Part shown: one piece after another, positions 10,125 to 19,302 of the stretch
Layout: each line of letters starts with the position of its first letter
How positions within the stretch are numbered: position 1 is the stretch's first letter
From: Chromera velia
Taxonomy: Eukaryota > Sar > Chromeraceae
Direction: 5' to 3'
Assembly (NCBI GenBank): GCA_018398765.1
Contig: JAHBMJ010001453.1
Location: 1 to 30,684 of the forward strand
DNA: 30,684 nt
Made by a program: the position numbers and the translations under genes
Notes under the pieces: model-generated
Database searches by the model: none
What the model was told of the DNA's origin: nothing
The model's input: only the letters and a program-made list of their open reading frames with translations

Positions 10125-10335
10125 GCAGTGCTTCGCGGTGTGGTTCTGTTCGGTGCAGAATTTTGGCAGGGGACAAGAAATCGGGCTCCTTCAGAAATCT
10201 TGGTAGCGCTTCACGGTGTGGTCCTGCTCGAGTCGGCTACGGAATTTTGGCGGAGGATGAGAAGTGGGGTTCCGTCAGAAATTTTAGTAGCGCTTTGCGA
10301 TGTGGTCCTGCTTCTTCTCCTTGCAGGTACAGGAC
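10125..10335. repeat. Second tandem repeat, about 80 bp, 2.5 copies
   Basis: The block AGYGCTTCRCGGTGTGGTYCTG recurs near 10128, 10204 and 10289, and each of the first two is followed by GAATTTTGGC and then TCAGAAATTTT. It directly adjoins the previous array but has a different unit. It also belongs to the leader of the LTR element. Confidence 0.7.
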
Positions 10336-10562
10336 ACCAAAAGGTAAGTTGCTAGGTAAGTTGAGGTTTGAGTTAATGGCTCGCAGGTGTGGGCTCCTGT
10401 AGTAAGGGTGTAGGTGATCACAGCGTTTTAGTTTCCTCTGGGTGAACCTTCTCTGGACAAAGAAGGTAGTCTGCATTGCTTGCAGAATGGTAGTTGTTCA
10501 GCAGAAAAATCAAAGGTTGGTCTCTGTTCGCTCAGCTCCTTGATCTTGTTGATCTCAAGCTA

Positions 10563-10572
10563 GGCGTCACCA
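10563..10572 (-). other. Candidate primer binding site
   Basis: Fifteen bases inside the end of the right (5') LTR the minus strand reads TGGTGACGCC. A tRNA primer site must start TGG, the complement of the CCA end, so a tRNA ending GGCGTCACCA would fit. The distance from the LTR is larger than the usual 0-10 bases, and I have no tRNA set to test against. Confidence 0.3.
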
Positions 10573-10612
10573 CGTGTTAAGGTCTATATACTTTGAGGGG
10601 TTGGCGCTCTTA

Positions 10613-11848
10613 CCCTACCATCTAGCAACGCTTAACAACGAGGTGAATCGCCTCTACATGTTGAGGTTCAGTACTTCATCTAAAGAGGTCTTGCAAAAAT
10701 GAATAGCATTACTATGTCTAGGTTACTAACTTCGTCCAAGACCGCCGCGCATCAGGTTATCAACCTAGACTAGGTTTGTCATGCATCTAATGAATGACAG
10801 TCTAATATTGATGGTAAGCAGTCTTATATCTAGTATCATCTAGTCTAGCATTCATGAAAGGATGCCTAGCATTTTTAAATTCAGTCATACATTATGTTTA
10901 TAGCATTTATGAATGTTGTTGAATGTTTTATAGATATTATATGGTATTATGATAGCCTAATTTATTTGCAATTTATTCTTCGATACACTTGTAGCATCAA
11001 GTTCACTCTTAGGTTCATTCTGCCTAATCACTTGAGTCTTCGTCGCTAGAAGCCCCCCCTTCTTCGTCAAAGTGATCAGATAATTAAATAAACTTCTAAT
11101 TTACCAAATTCATGCCAATGACAGAACTCATGGGTAAGAAAGCGAAATACGGCAAGAGATACCTTCCACGCCTTTATTAAACGCACATTGCATGCAAGCA
11201 GCTCATAACTTTCTTCGCCTCTGTATGAAATATATTTAATCTAGTTGGCGCATCGCTTTCTTTCTTTTGGAAGACGTTTCATCTTTTTTATATCCTCTCC
11301 ACAAAGGACGGTAGCTGCATCATCTTCATGGAGTTGGAGGGGATTGAGAAGACTTTTGTGGGCTTCTTCTATCTTTCACCGATTAAGAGACCACTAATGC
11401 ATTTTCAGATCCCAAGAAGAAGAAAAAGAAGAAAAAGAAGAAGAAGAAGAAGAAGAAGAAGAAAAAGAAGAAGAAGAAGAAGAAGAAGAAGAAGAGGAGG
11501 AGGAGGAGGAAGAGGAAGAGGAAGAGCAAGATGAAGGAGAAGACTGCTGGTCAGAAACAAACAAAACCTTTGCAAAAAAACACCAGCGGTATGTTTTGAC
11601 ACCTTTTTTTTTGTTAAACATTTTTACTAGGATGCTGGGCATTATTGTTTGGTTGCCTAGCATTTAATTTAATGCTTAGTGGTCTAGCATTTTTGATTCG
11701 CCTCCCCATATGCAAGGTCCACGCATGATGCAAGACAGTTGCTGACAATGTTATCAACTATGACATGTAGAGGCTAATTATTCATGTATGACCTGATATA
11801 TAGAGGCGATTCACCTCATTGTCAAGCGTTGCTAGACGGTAGGGTGAG
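10613..11848. mobile_element. TIR element nested in the right LTR, about 1.24 kb
   Basis: The ends are 47-base inverted repeats with four mismatches: CCCTACCATCTAGCAACG (from 10613) against the reverse complement of 11802-11848 (CCCTACCGTCTAGCAACG). Each contains the near-palindrome GAGGTGAATCGCCTC. CTTA borders both ends (10609-10612 and 11849-11852). It could be a 4-base (or TTA 3-base) target duplication, or on the left the first bases of the repeat, since the right repeat also reads CTCA there. The left LTR at 2954-2970 is the empty site. There is no transposase frame; the interior is AT-rich and holds a GAA array. A PIF/Harbinger origin (TTA target) is possible but unproven. Confidence 0.7.
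11409..11535. repeat. GAA/GGA trinucleotide array
   Basis: About 125 bases consist of GAA with occasional AAA, changing to GGA and GGAAGA near the right end. It lies inside the nested TIR element. The poly-Ser, poly-Leu and Arg/Lys frames it creates on both strands are artefacts of the repeat. Confidence 0.9.
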
Positions 11849-12145
11849 CTTATGAGTGCTTGCAGGGGTTGAAGGCTCCTCAGGGGTTGATGGCTCCTCA
11901 GGGGTTGATGGCGCTGAGGTAGTTCAAGTCGATCCCCAGTGACAGAATCTGACTCGATCCATGTCAGAAGCATGGAGATTTCTTACGATTGGACGATCGT
12001 TCTGATTTTATTATAGTCTTTCAGAAAGTCTTTCGGAAGTCTTTCATCTGATTTGGATCGAATTGCAAAAGGCTAACATCTGTATGATACGGGACGTTAG
12101 CATCGTACATCTTCTTTCTTTGATAATATTATTTAAAAGGGGGAT

Positions 12146-12216
12146 AGCGAGGATTGAACTCATGACCTTCTGCTTGTTAGTACTGACTGCGGCTGTATGA
12201 TAACTACTAGGTCATG
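12146..12216 (-). other. tRNA-like segment in the right LTR
   Basis: This is the second copy of the segment at 3231-3301 and is identical to it over the core. The B-box-like motif is at 12151-12161 and the A-box-like motif at 12202-12214. Strong conservation compared with the rest of the LTR suggests either chance or retained function. Confidence 0.45.
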
Positions 12217-12326
12217 AAAGCAAGCGACGCGCACGATCTTCTTTTGCTTAGTATTATTTTTGATTCAATTTTTGAACTAAAACTGATTCATTTAATTTCT
12301 ATCAATCTTCTTTCTACTTCTTTCTA

Positions 12327-12349
12327 GCTATGCTTAAGTAGCGCATAGC
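12327..12349. other. Hairpin at the LTR terminus (right copy)
   Basis: GCTATGC (12327-12333) pairs with GCATAGC (12343-12349) around a 9-base loop. It corresponds to 4322-4344 with a compensated A-T to G-C pair. Confidence 0.5.
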
Positions 12350-12350
12350 A

Positions 12351-12637
12351 ATAATTTAAAACATCGCTTCAATGTATGCACTTAAACACTGTGAAAGTGT
12401 GTCAACTGTGCTTGCCATTGCATGAACGGTGATCAATTGTGTTGTCAGACTAAGTAGCAACAACTGCTTATTCATAGGCATAAACGGAAAATGATCCGAG
12501 TCGGCCGCTGTTATGGGTCGACTCCCTTCGATCGAAACTGCTGTGCTCGTCACGTTGCGGTGACATGTACATACAGCCTTTGCAAACTTATTTGCGCTGA
12601 GTGCATAATTAAGTTGAAGTACCACCGATGCAGATCA
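12351..12637. other. Gap between the LTR element and the secreted-protein gene
   Basis: The first part is AT-rich and the rest mixed. It should contain the 3' untranslated region of the minus gene that ends at 12638. No other feature was recognised. Confidence 0.4.
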
Positions 12638-14595
12638 TCACGCCCAGTCGAAACTCGAACAGCTGGCCTGTGAAAGGCGCACAACCTGTTTATCAACTTT
12701 TGTTTTTCCCCTCTGAACAGAGGCCGCTCCCGTCTTCGGATCAACCGAAACGCCCTCAGGCGGTTTCTCCAAGGAGAGGGTGCTCACGGCATTTGACGCC
12801 TCGTCAGCCAATTCCGGTTTCTTCATTTCCACCCTGGCGACAGATTTCATACCGTTGGCGTCACAGATGAATTCTGCAAATTTGACTTTCTTAAGGTTGT
12901 CTCCGAGACTGGCCTCGACCAGCTTTCGGAGGACCGTCAATCGCTTCACTGCCAAAGGACGCCAGACTTCGTTTTTCCTGTCTTCCTTCTCGGCTGCCAT
13001 TTTGGTGCCATAGCTACCGACGAGAGAGACGAAGATGTCGGGCATATCAGTTTGGGCCTTTTCGAATCCTGTTTTTGCTTTTGCAATCAGAGCATTGACC
13101 TTCGTCATCCTCTCGGTGAATTGGGCCATCTGAGGCAGGGAAGGCGCGCAATGCAACGGATAGAAAGTCTTAGAGATAAATCCATTCCAAATAAAATTTG
13201 AAGAGAGAAGTACTCTTTTATATAGATACACAACACTGAATGCAGTGGGGGATGAATCAGCGGAGCTGCAGAAACCAGCAGTCTCTTTCCCTCTGTCTGT
13301 GCAATAGGTCAGTGAAGTGCTTTCCTCTCGTCGCCTTTCTTCAATGAACCCATGCTTCAATATGAGTTCCAGCTCACTCACATAAATCCACTTGGAAAAA
13401 AACTCATCCATGCAGTCAACCAAAAAATTCATCACGAAATGCCCATTTTTCTTTTGATCGTCACTTCCACTCCCTTCACAGGCCGAATTGCGCGATTGAA
13501 AAATAAAAAAAGCGCATGAATCACGCCTCGCACCGTTAGGTATTCCCTCGCCTCAGACTTCTCTCTGTTGATGGTCACATTGTCCTCCTCAATCTGCATT
13601 TTTCAGAGAAAAAACAAATTGCAGCACTCACTTCATGACTGTCACCCACCTGAGACTTCTTCGTGTCGATTGTCACTCCATCCTCCTCCCCTGCCTTGAG
13701 GCCTTTGAAGGCGATGGCCTCAAAGGCTTCCTGCATGCTGGCCACAATTGGCTGGATGACGGTCTTCTGGATGACCTCCTTTGTGTTCACAAAACTTTTC
13801 AGGTCACTGCAGGACAAACACCCTCCAACCTCGCCTCCTGCACGCAGGAGAGGAAAAGAGGAGAGTGTATACCGGAAGTCATCTACACAAAAGCTTGGCA
13901 GAAGTGTAGAGAGAGGCATGCATGTAGGGTAATTTGTTTTAGTTGAGACTCTTTGCATGCATGCTGGTACACCCACCCCACCACCTGAATGCAGACCGAC
14001 CGATGCAGATTCCTCCTGGCGCCTCTTTCCGCTCGTCCTGGAGTCCCTTGATGACTCTCTTCCCGTTCCCAATGCGCGCAATGGACTCCTGTTTGTACTG
14101 CAGCACAGCACCTAGCATGTTGTCCACCATAGTGGGGCAGAGGGACGGACATGTGGTTTTTGTTGAAGCCTCGCACGTGGAGATCATCTCTGCTCTCTTT
14201 GTCCTCTTCTTCCCCGCATCGATAGCGTCTCCATTCAACAGTGTGCTCGCGAGGGAATAGACTGCATGGGACTGTTTCATATAGGGGGACTTGAAGGGAG
14301 TGCAGGTCGCCACACAGGCGTCAAATTTTTCCTTCAACCCAGGGGTGTTGTTGATGTACGCCCTTCTCTGATTGATGGCCTCCCGGCTGCCGTCGTAGAA
14401 CCACTCCAGGTCGAATGCACCCACAGTCCCGGATCGAAGGAGAGAGTCCAGGAGGTCCCCGCACTCATTGCATACACCTTCGCTCAGTCGGGCCTCTCTA
14501 CGCTGGAACTGAAGACCCGTGGAGAAGCGGAAGAGGACGGAAAGTGAAATGAAGACTGCAAGGATGCAGAGACGGCAAAGTCTTTGAAGTCCCAT
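12638..14595 (-). CDS. Predicted secreted Cys-containing protein, four exons, 439 aa, unknown function
   Basis: Exons on the minus strand are 14595-13985, 13806-13650, 13593-13534 and 13129-12638, with junction phases 2, 0 and 0 all agreeing. The introns (178, 56 and 404 bp) start GTGGTG, GTGGGT and GTGCGA, and end CTGCAG, ATGCAG and CTCAG. The start MGLQRLCRLC is chosen over an upstream in-frame Met because it opens a hydrophobic signal sequence (residues 8-22) ending near TGLQ. Eight further Cys follow in exon 1, including C42-x2-C45, C94-x3-C98 and C149-x3-C153, as expected for disulfides in a secreted domain. Residues 204-256 and the C-terminal 160 residues are helical and charged, without Cys clusters. 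No family was recognised. An alternative exon 2 donor (GAA|GTGAGT, ending at 13632) also keeps the frame. Exon 4 begins with ATG at 13129, and a TATA-like sequence lies upstream in intron 3, so it could be a separate 163-aa gene. Confidence 0.6.
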
Positions 14596-15195
14596 TGGAG
14601 CAACTCTGGAGTTGGGCTTGATCAAAGACTGTAAGGCAAGGTCGTCGTTGGTCAAAGGATGTAAACCGATAGACTTTGAGCATCAAAGTACTTCCTTCTT
14701 TGGGACTACAAGACGGTTCCGGATCGTGAAACCGTCGTTGGCATTCTCTGATCCATGCAGTCGGTCAATCGATGCATATATATATATATATATATATATA
14801 TACGTATACAAACGATTTGCATGTATATATGCAAAAATGCATGCATATTTTCGCGCGGTTTAATTGCATTTTTGTTCATGCATGCATGCATATACATGCA
14901 TGCAGTTAATTATAATTTTTTTCTTAAAAAAAAGGAAAATGCATGCATGCGTCTCTGCATGGCCTCATTGTTGCATGATCGAAGTGAGAGGTCTGACCAT
15001 GCACTTAATTCACAGAGAGAGAGGCAGAAAAAAGAAACAGAAGAAGATTACCGCACCTCTCTGTTATCCTTTTCCCTTCCGTTGTCTTTCTTCGATCAAG
15101 TCGATCTGTTCCCATCGTCCGTGAACTGTTGCCGTACGGTTTCTTTCAAAGGCCAAAACACTCATATAAATCGAATCCCCGGTCGATCCTTCAAG
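14596..15195. promoter_or_regulatory. Shared divergent promoter region with a TGCATGCA cluster
   Basis: The 600 bases between two outward-facing genes contain five TGCATGCA octamers (starting at 14838, 14879, 14883, 14897 and 14940), a TA array near 14776-14803, and A and T runs. TGCATGCA is bound by an ApiAP2 factor in Plasmodium; a similar role here is inferred. A TATA-like CATATAAAT lies at about 15170, 25 bases before the plus-strand start codon, which would leave a very short leader if used. A further TGCATGCA is in intron 1 of the minus gene (13954). Confidence 0.5.
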
Positions 15196-16053
15196 ATGCG
15201 TTTTCTCCCAATCCTCTCTTTAGTCTTCCCTCTGAGCGCCCATGGCCTCCAGCTAGGCACAGGGCAGAGGAAGCAGAGCAAGGGGAAAACAAAGAACAAG
15301 TCGAGCATGGATGTTGATGACCTGACTGGCATGATGGGCGGTCTGTCTGTCAACACACCCGTAGACGACCTCACAGGAATGATGGGAGGACTCACTGTCA
15401 ACGGTCCTGGAGACTCGATGATGACAGACGAGCCTGGCACGACGTCCCCATTCTCCGACCCCCCCTCCCACGGCGGCATGTCTGCAGGGTACGATCCTGA
15501 GATGGAAGAATTGACGAAACAAATGGAGAAGATGACTCTGAAGACAGACGAGCCCCCAAAGAAGAGGAAGACAGCGTACCCCACAGACATGGAGACGGAA
15601 GATGAGCCCTACTCCATTGCCCGAAACCGTCCGAGACGAGGGCCCCGGGTTGACTACACGAAGTACTTCGTGGACGAAGACGGCGAATTCGACTACGACC
15701 ATGAAGACACCAACGATCCTGACTTCACCCCCTCTGTTGCCAAAAGAGCCAAAAAATCGTCTTATGAATGCCCCACCGTAACCATCGGCTCGGCCCAATA
15801 TTTCCAGATGCTGGCATTGGACCCCCGTCTGTCCCTTCAAGAGGGGGAGGCGGCGCCAAAGATCGACGCCTCTGCATGCAAACCGAAGTGCAACCCCGAG
15901 AAGACCCTCCCATGCGGAGATAAGTGCGTGCGTCTGAATCAGAAGAACACCCCCGAGTGCCCCACGGACCCCAGCCTCTTCTACGGAGGGGCATGCAACA
16001 AGAATTTTGTCAGGGAGCCCCCCAAGAAAACGAGGGGAAGAAAATCGAAGTAA
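15196..16053 (+). CDS. Predicted secreted protein with tandem DDLTGMMGGL repeat and C-terminal Cys cluster, 285 aa
   Basis: This is a single open frame. The start at 15196 is chosen because it opens a signal peptide (MRFLPILSLVFPLSAHG, cleavage near residue 17). The frame is open further upstream only through the TA microsatellite. Residues 41-53 and 57-69 are a direct repeat of DDLTGMMGGL-S/T-VN. A helical segment follows (EMEELTKQMEKMTL, 102-115), then a basic PPKKRK (120-124), an acidic stretch rich in Asp and Glu (155-177), KRAKK (183-187), and a Cys-rich domain: C192, C228, C232, C240, C244, C255 and C267. The tail is basic (PPKKTRGRKSK). The combination of a signal peptide with nuclear-import-like clusters is odd. 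If translation began at Met38 the product would lack the signal and could be nuclear. No family was recognised. Confidence 0.7.
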   Translation: MRFLPILSLVFPLSAHGLQLGTGQRKQSKGKTKNKSSMDVDDLTGMMGGLSVNTPVDDLTGMMGGLTVNGPGDSMMTDEPGTTSPFSDPPSHGGMSAGYDPEMEELTKQMEKMTLKTDEPPKKRKTAYPTDMETEDEPYSIARNRPRRGPRVDYTKYFVDEDGEFDYDHEDTNDPDFTPSVAKRAKKSSYECPTVTIGSAQYFQMLALDPRLSLQEGEAAPKIDASACKPKCNPEKTLPCGDKCVRLNQKNTPECPTDPSLFYGGACNKNFVREPPKKTRGRKSK

Positions 16054-17352
16054 TTCATCTACCTAAAATCGACACGGACAAAAGGTCCATGTTTACGAAA
16101 GACCCACGGAGGAAAACAAAGTCAGGGAGAAAGGTGAACAGCACGGAAGGGATCCGGCTGGAGAGCGACAGAAGAATTCAAAGAAGTCGGAATTTATGGG
16201 GAGAACCCCATTGGTACACTTGTCTTTTGGGCCCAACTTCCAGAAGAGTCATTTGACATTCCCCACTCATTGAACCTTCACTACATGCGACTCAAAGTTC
16301 TGAGAACACCGCACTTCCTTCAGTTCAAAGCGAAGTAAGGTGTCAGTCGTGCCTGCCGTCTCAAGTTTGGTGTTGCTCAATTGAACTGAATGGTCATTTT
16401 GTTTGTGGGTTAACTATCTACGTTGGGATGGACGCGTGCACCTTGCATGAGCCAGGCAAGCGCAAGCGTACGCACGCAGACGTGCAGAGCAAAGATGAGG
16501 GAAGGTCAGCTCAGAGCCTGAGCGCTCCGATGCTGGTCGGATGAGTCGAATGCGTGTCTGAGTACTGGCAGTTAATCTCATGCGTGCTCCGAGACCGTGA
16601 CACCGGCCTTAAATCCATCAATCACAGAAACTAACTTTTGAAGCTCAATACAGCAGTGACAGAAGCGTATTGGTCTAAACATAAAAGAGATGTTCTTCTT
16701 ATTTCTTAAAAATATAATTAATGCAACTTTGAAATTTTTTTGTTCTTTTGTAGATTTACAGTCTGACGTACAGATTTTTGAAAGTTTTTAAGAAGCTAGT
16801 AATTATAAACTTATAGTTTCGTCAATAAATTTGATGATATCCTGTATGTACACTAAAAATTACTTTAATAAAAGGTTCTACTCTTAGTAAACCCCAGACC
16901 TAGTTACACCGTGACTGTAAAAGAGTTGATTTGAATATAATAGTACAACTCATGATCGATATCATATCATTGATAGTTATTAACTCAGAATTTAACTGAA
17001 AATGTAAAGTTTCATATTCGGTTTGATGCAATGGTGAGCAATGGTACATTATTCAACTTAACTGACGTATATAACTCACCATAAATAACTGTTCTAGTAA
17101 ATATTTGAAGCTAGGTTCCAAATGTTTCAAACTCAATTGCCACTTGATTTGCTTGGCAATGCTAGCTAAACGCTATCAGGCTTCAAAGTTAGCATTCCAA
17201 ACCACATACCTAGCCATAAACCTAGCGGCCCTAGCCATGCACACCGTGACGATTCGTTGTCTACGTACCTTTGGAGAAAAGCGTAGAGGTGGCTCGACCG
17301 ATTATGGGGGGGTCATTTCAAAAAGAGACGCAAAACGCATGCATTGTTGACT
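16054..17352. other. Intergenic sequence, no gene seen
   Basis: The 3' flank of the secreted-protein gene grades into an AT-rich tract (about 16600-17100) and then the 3' flank of the Pop4 gene. Short open frames are present but have no codon bias, splice sites or motifs. No repeat or RNA gene was recognised. Confidence 0.4.
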
Positions 17353-19302
17353 TTACTTTGGGGTTGTCATTTGCACAGAGCCCCTAGCCTTAGGCTTGAC
17401 TTTCGATCGCATCGCTGCCCTGTGGAGGAAGTGCTGGCCGTGCAGAAGAAATCGCCGAGTCCCTACCTGCAGCGATTAATTAGCACAAACAGCGTTTTTG
17501 CCGTCCAGAGCATTTCTTTTTAAAATGAAAATTCTTTCCGTCAAGAGCACACATGCAGTCTGAGGGAAAGAGATACAAGGAGCGACGGCAGGCAAAGAAA
17601 AGCAAGGGTTCACGCGAGAAAGCGTAAGCGACTGCATGTCCTCAACATAGCAAGCAGAGTGCATGTCTTCATAAGGATTCGGTGAGTGTCTGAGCGAGGT
17701 GAAGCAGATGGAACAGGCATTGAATGAGGGAGGTACCACGGAGACAACAAAGAGGTCCCGTCCGAAGAAGCAAAAGAAAATTTGTATGAACCAGAGAGGG
17801 ACAAGGAAGGAATGGAATCCCTGCATGTGATCTCTGGAGTCGTCACTTCCTTTCCTCCCTCGTTCATTTCTGTCAATGCCCTCCCTCTTCTCTGTTTCTT
17901 TTCCCTTCCCTTCCTCTCTCTCTGTCTTCTTCAAATCTTCTTCCTCACTTCTTTCTTTCATCACTTGTGTCGCTCCTTCGCTGTCTTTCTTTGGTTTCAT
18001 TGTGTCTTGCCTTATTCAGATAGTTCAGCCCCCCTTTTTTCTCAAAATCCCCTCTCCCGAACATCGATTCTCTTAGTCCATAGCACTATCACACCACACA
18101 TTAATATCATTGCACGTCATCTCAGAGCAGCAGATCTGTAGTTCTCCACGCAATCACCTTTGCTGGAGCCCTCCATTCCCCTTCCTTTTGTCCTGGGCGC
18201 ATGGCCGTACCCTCCGCTTCCCTGTCCCATGCAGAGTTAGTTGGCTGACGCACGCACTTACGTACCTGCACTGCAAAAACGGAGGGCTCCTTCAACAGAA
18301 TTCGCAGACGGTTATCTCGAGAGATCACCTGCATGAATCGGTGGATGGATTGATGCAACAATTAGATAGTCTCAGTAAGTCAGTCAGTCAGTCAGTCAGT
18401 CAGTCGGTCAGTCAGTCAGTCAGTCAATCAGTCAGTCAGTCAAGGAGGTCGGTCCGAAGAGAGGCACGCAGGCAGGCAGGCAGGCAGGCAGGCAGGGAGA
18501 GAAGGTGGCAGTGGAGCAGTCACGCAGATTGGCAGTGACGCAGTGTGCTTCTCGATCTGCCGGCAATTTATCGCTCGGTTTGCTCGTTGACTGCTAGAAT
18601 CACTGTCAGACTGTCTGACTCAATGCCTTTCTCACTCGCCCTCTGACTGCCTGGTTTCCACACCGTCTGCCTGCCTGCTTGCCTGACTTGAAACGTCTGT
18701 TCCGTCTCTTTGAGAAGAATTCCCGAGGCCCCGATCAGAGAAGGCACCTTGGAGCTCTCAACTGTCAAAATTGCCCCGTGGAGGTCCCCTCCCAACAGTC
18801 TGGTCGCGCTCTCAGTGTCGCTCTTTGCGTCTGCTATCAAGTCTGTTGCGTATTGGGACCAGAGCTGGTGCAAAGCTTCGTATTCAGAAAAGGGCACAGA
18901 AGGGTCAAGGTCATGTAGACCCCGTCTGCGTATTTCAGTGTTACTCAGCTTCAGACGCGTAGCCGGTTTACGGCTTTCCGGGACCTTTGGGAGCACAAAC
19001 CTCCCCCCTGAGGCATCGTCTGTCAGTGGATCGACTGTCGCTGCAGATTTTCGAATGTTATCCAGTCTAAGAGGCCGTCCCGCCACTTGGGTCAGAAAAG
19101 ACCTCTGCGCCTTGTTAGCCTCCCCTTTTGGGTTGACTGAGAGAAGAAACTTCTCGGCGGCCTCCGGGGGGCCCAGGCCTTGGGGGTGGAGGGGGGCGTA
19201 GACGGGATGGGTCCCGGCAGGCGGGAGGGCGGGGGGAGTGGGGGAGTTTCGGCCCTTTGCGTCTTTTGAGCCGTCTCCCTTCCTTTTCCTTTTCTCGGAC
19301 AT
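17353..19302 (-). CDS. POP4: Ribonuclease P/MRP protein subunit Pop4 (Rpp29), three exons, 263 aa
   Basis: Pop4/Rpp29 is an RNA-binding subunit of nuclear RNase P, which removes tRNA 5' leaders, and of RNase MRP, which cuts pre-rRNA. Exons are 19302-18688, 18328-18266 and 17466-17353, all joined in phase 0; introns are 359 and 799 bp. The start MSEKRKRKG begins a basic, Pro-rich N-terminal extension. The family core begins near residue 141 with YEALHQLWSQYATDL, then GGDLHGAILTVESSK (171-185), PSLIGASGILLKET (187-200), and across the intron DNRLRILLKEPSVFAVQ (210-226). The short last exon supplies the Sm-like fold's last strand and signature, LHGQHFLHRAAMRSK (234-248), then VKPKARGSVQM. These match the order and spacing in human RPP29, which is about 220 residues; the extra length is at the N-terminus. 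The first donor, CAA|GTCAGG, is weak. The gene is head-to-head with the putative plastid-protein gene, 853 bases apart. Confidence 0.88.
18372..18496. repeat. CAGT and GGCA tetranucleotide arrays in Pop4 intron 1
   Basis: About 16 CAGT units with two imperfect ones (18372-18441) are followed by six to seven GGCA units (18469-18496). On the minus strand the intron itself starts GTCAGGCAAGCAGGCAGGCAG, a separate short array of the same type that runs directly from the splice site at 18687. Confidence 0.9.

Larger units (their letters stand above)
2940..12350 (-). mobile_element. LTR retroelement, minus strand, both LTRs interrupted by later insertions
   Basis: Two direct copies of a sequence of about 500 bp bound the element: 2940-3410 plus 4321-4345 on the left, and 10588-10612 plus 11853-12350 on the right. 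Read on the plus strand the repeat begins TGAGGGG (five further shared bases, TACTT, precede it) and ends ATAGCA, so the ends are TG and CA in either orientation. On the minus strand the base run AGAAAGGGGTAAA directly precedes the left LTR (4346-4358) and serves as the polypurine tract, which fixes the sense strand as minus. A decayed gag lies downstream of the right LTR in that orientation. The internal part is 10587 down to 4346, about 6.2 kb. No polymerase frame was found, so it looks non-autonomous or heavily decayed. A clear target-site duplication outside the LTRs was not found: the base groups are TACTT or AGTTC on the left and ATAAT on the right. Confidence 0.8.
10588..12350 (-). repeat. 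5' LTR (right), split by a TIR element
   Basis: The LTR lies at 10588-10612 and 11853-12350. Its left 20 bases (TACTTTGAGGGGTTGGCGCT) match 2940-2959, then a 1.24-kb insertion intervenes, and homology resumes with GAGTGCTTGCAG. In the minus sense a TATA-like TTTTAAATAA follows the tRNA-like core, a plausible promoter. An 18-bp tandem unit, CTCCTCAGGGGTTGATGG, is present twice at 11873-11908 and once in the left LTR. Confidence 0.8.

Noticed and set aside
11394-11663. Poly-Ser, poly-Leu and Arg/Lys-rich open frames on both strands
   Set aside because: They are translations of the GAA/GGA trinucleotide array inside a transposable element.
14755-15195. N-terminal extension of the 285-aa secreted protein by about 147 residues
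   Set aside because: The extension runs through a TA microsatellite and promoter-like AT-rich sequence; the Met at 15196 opens a proper signal peptide.
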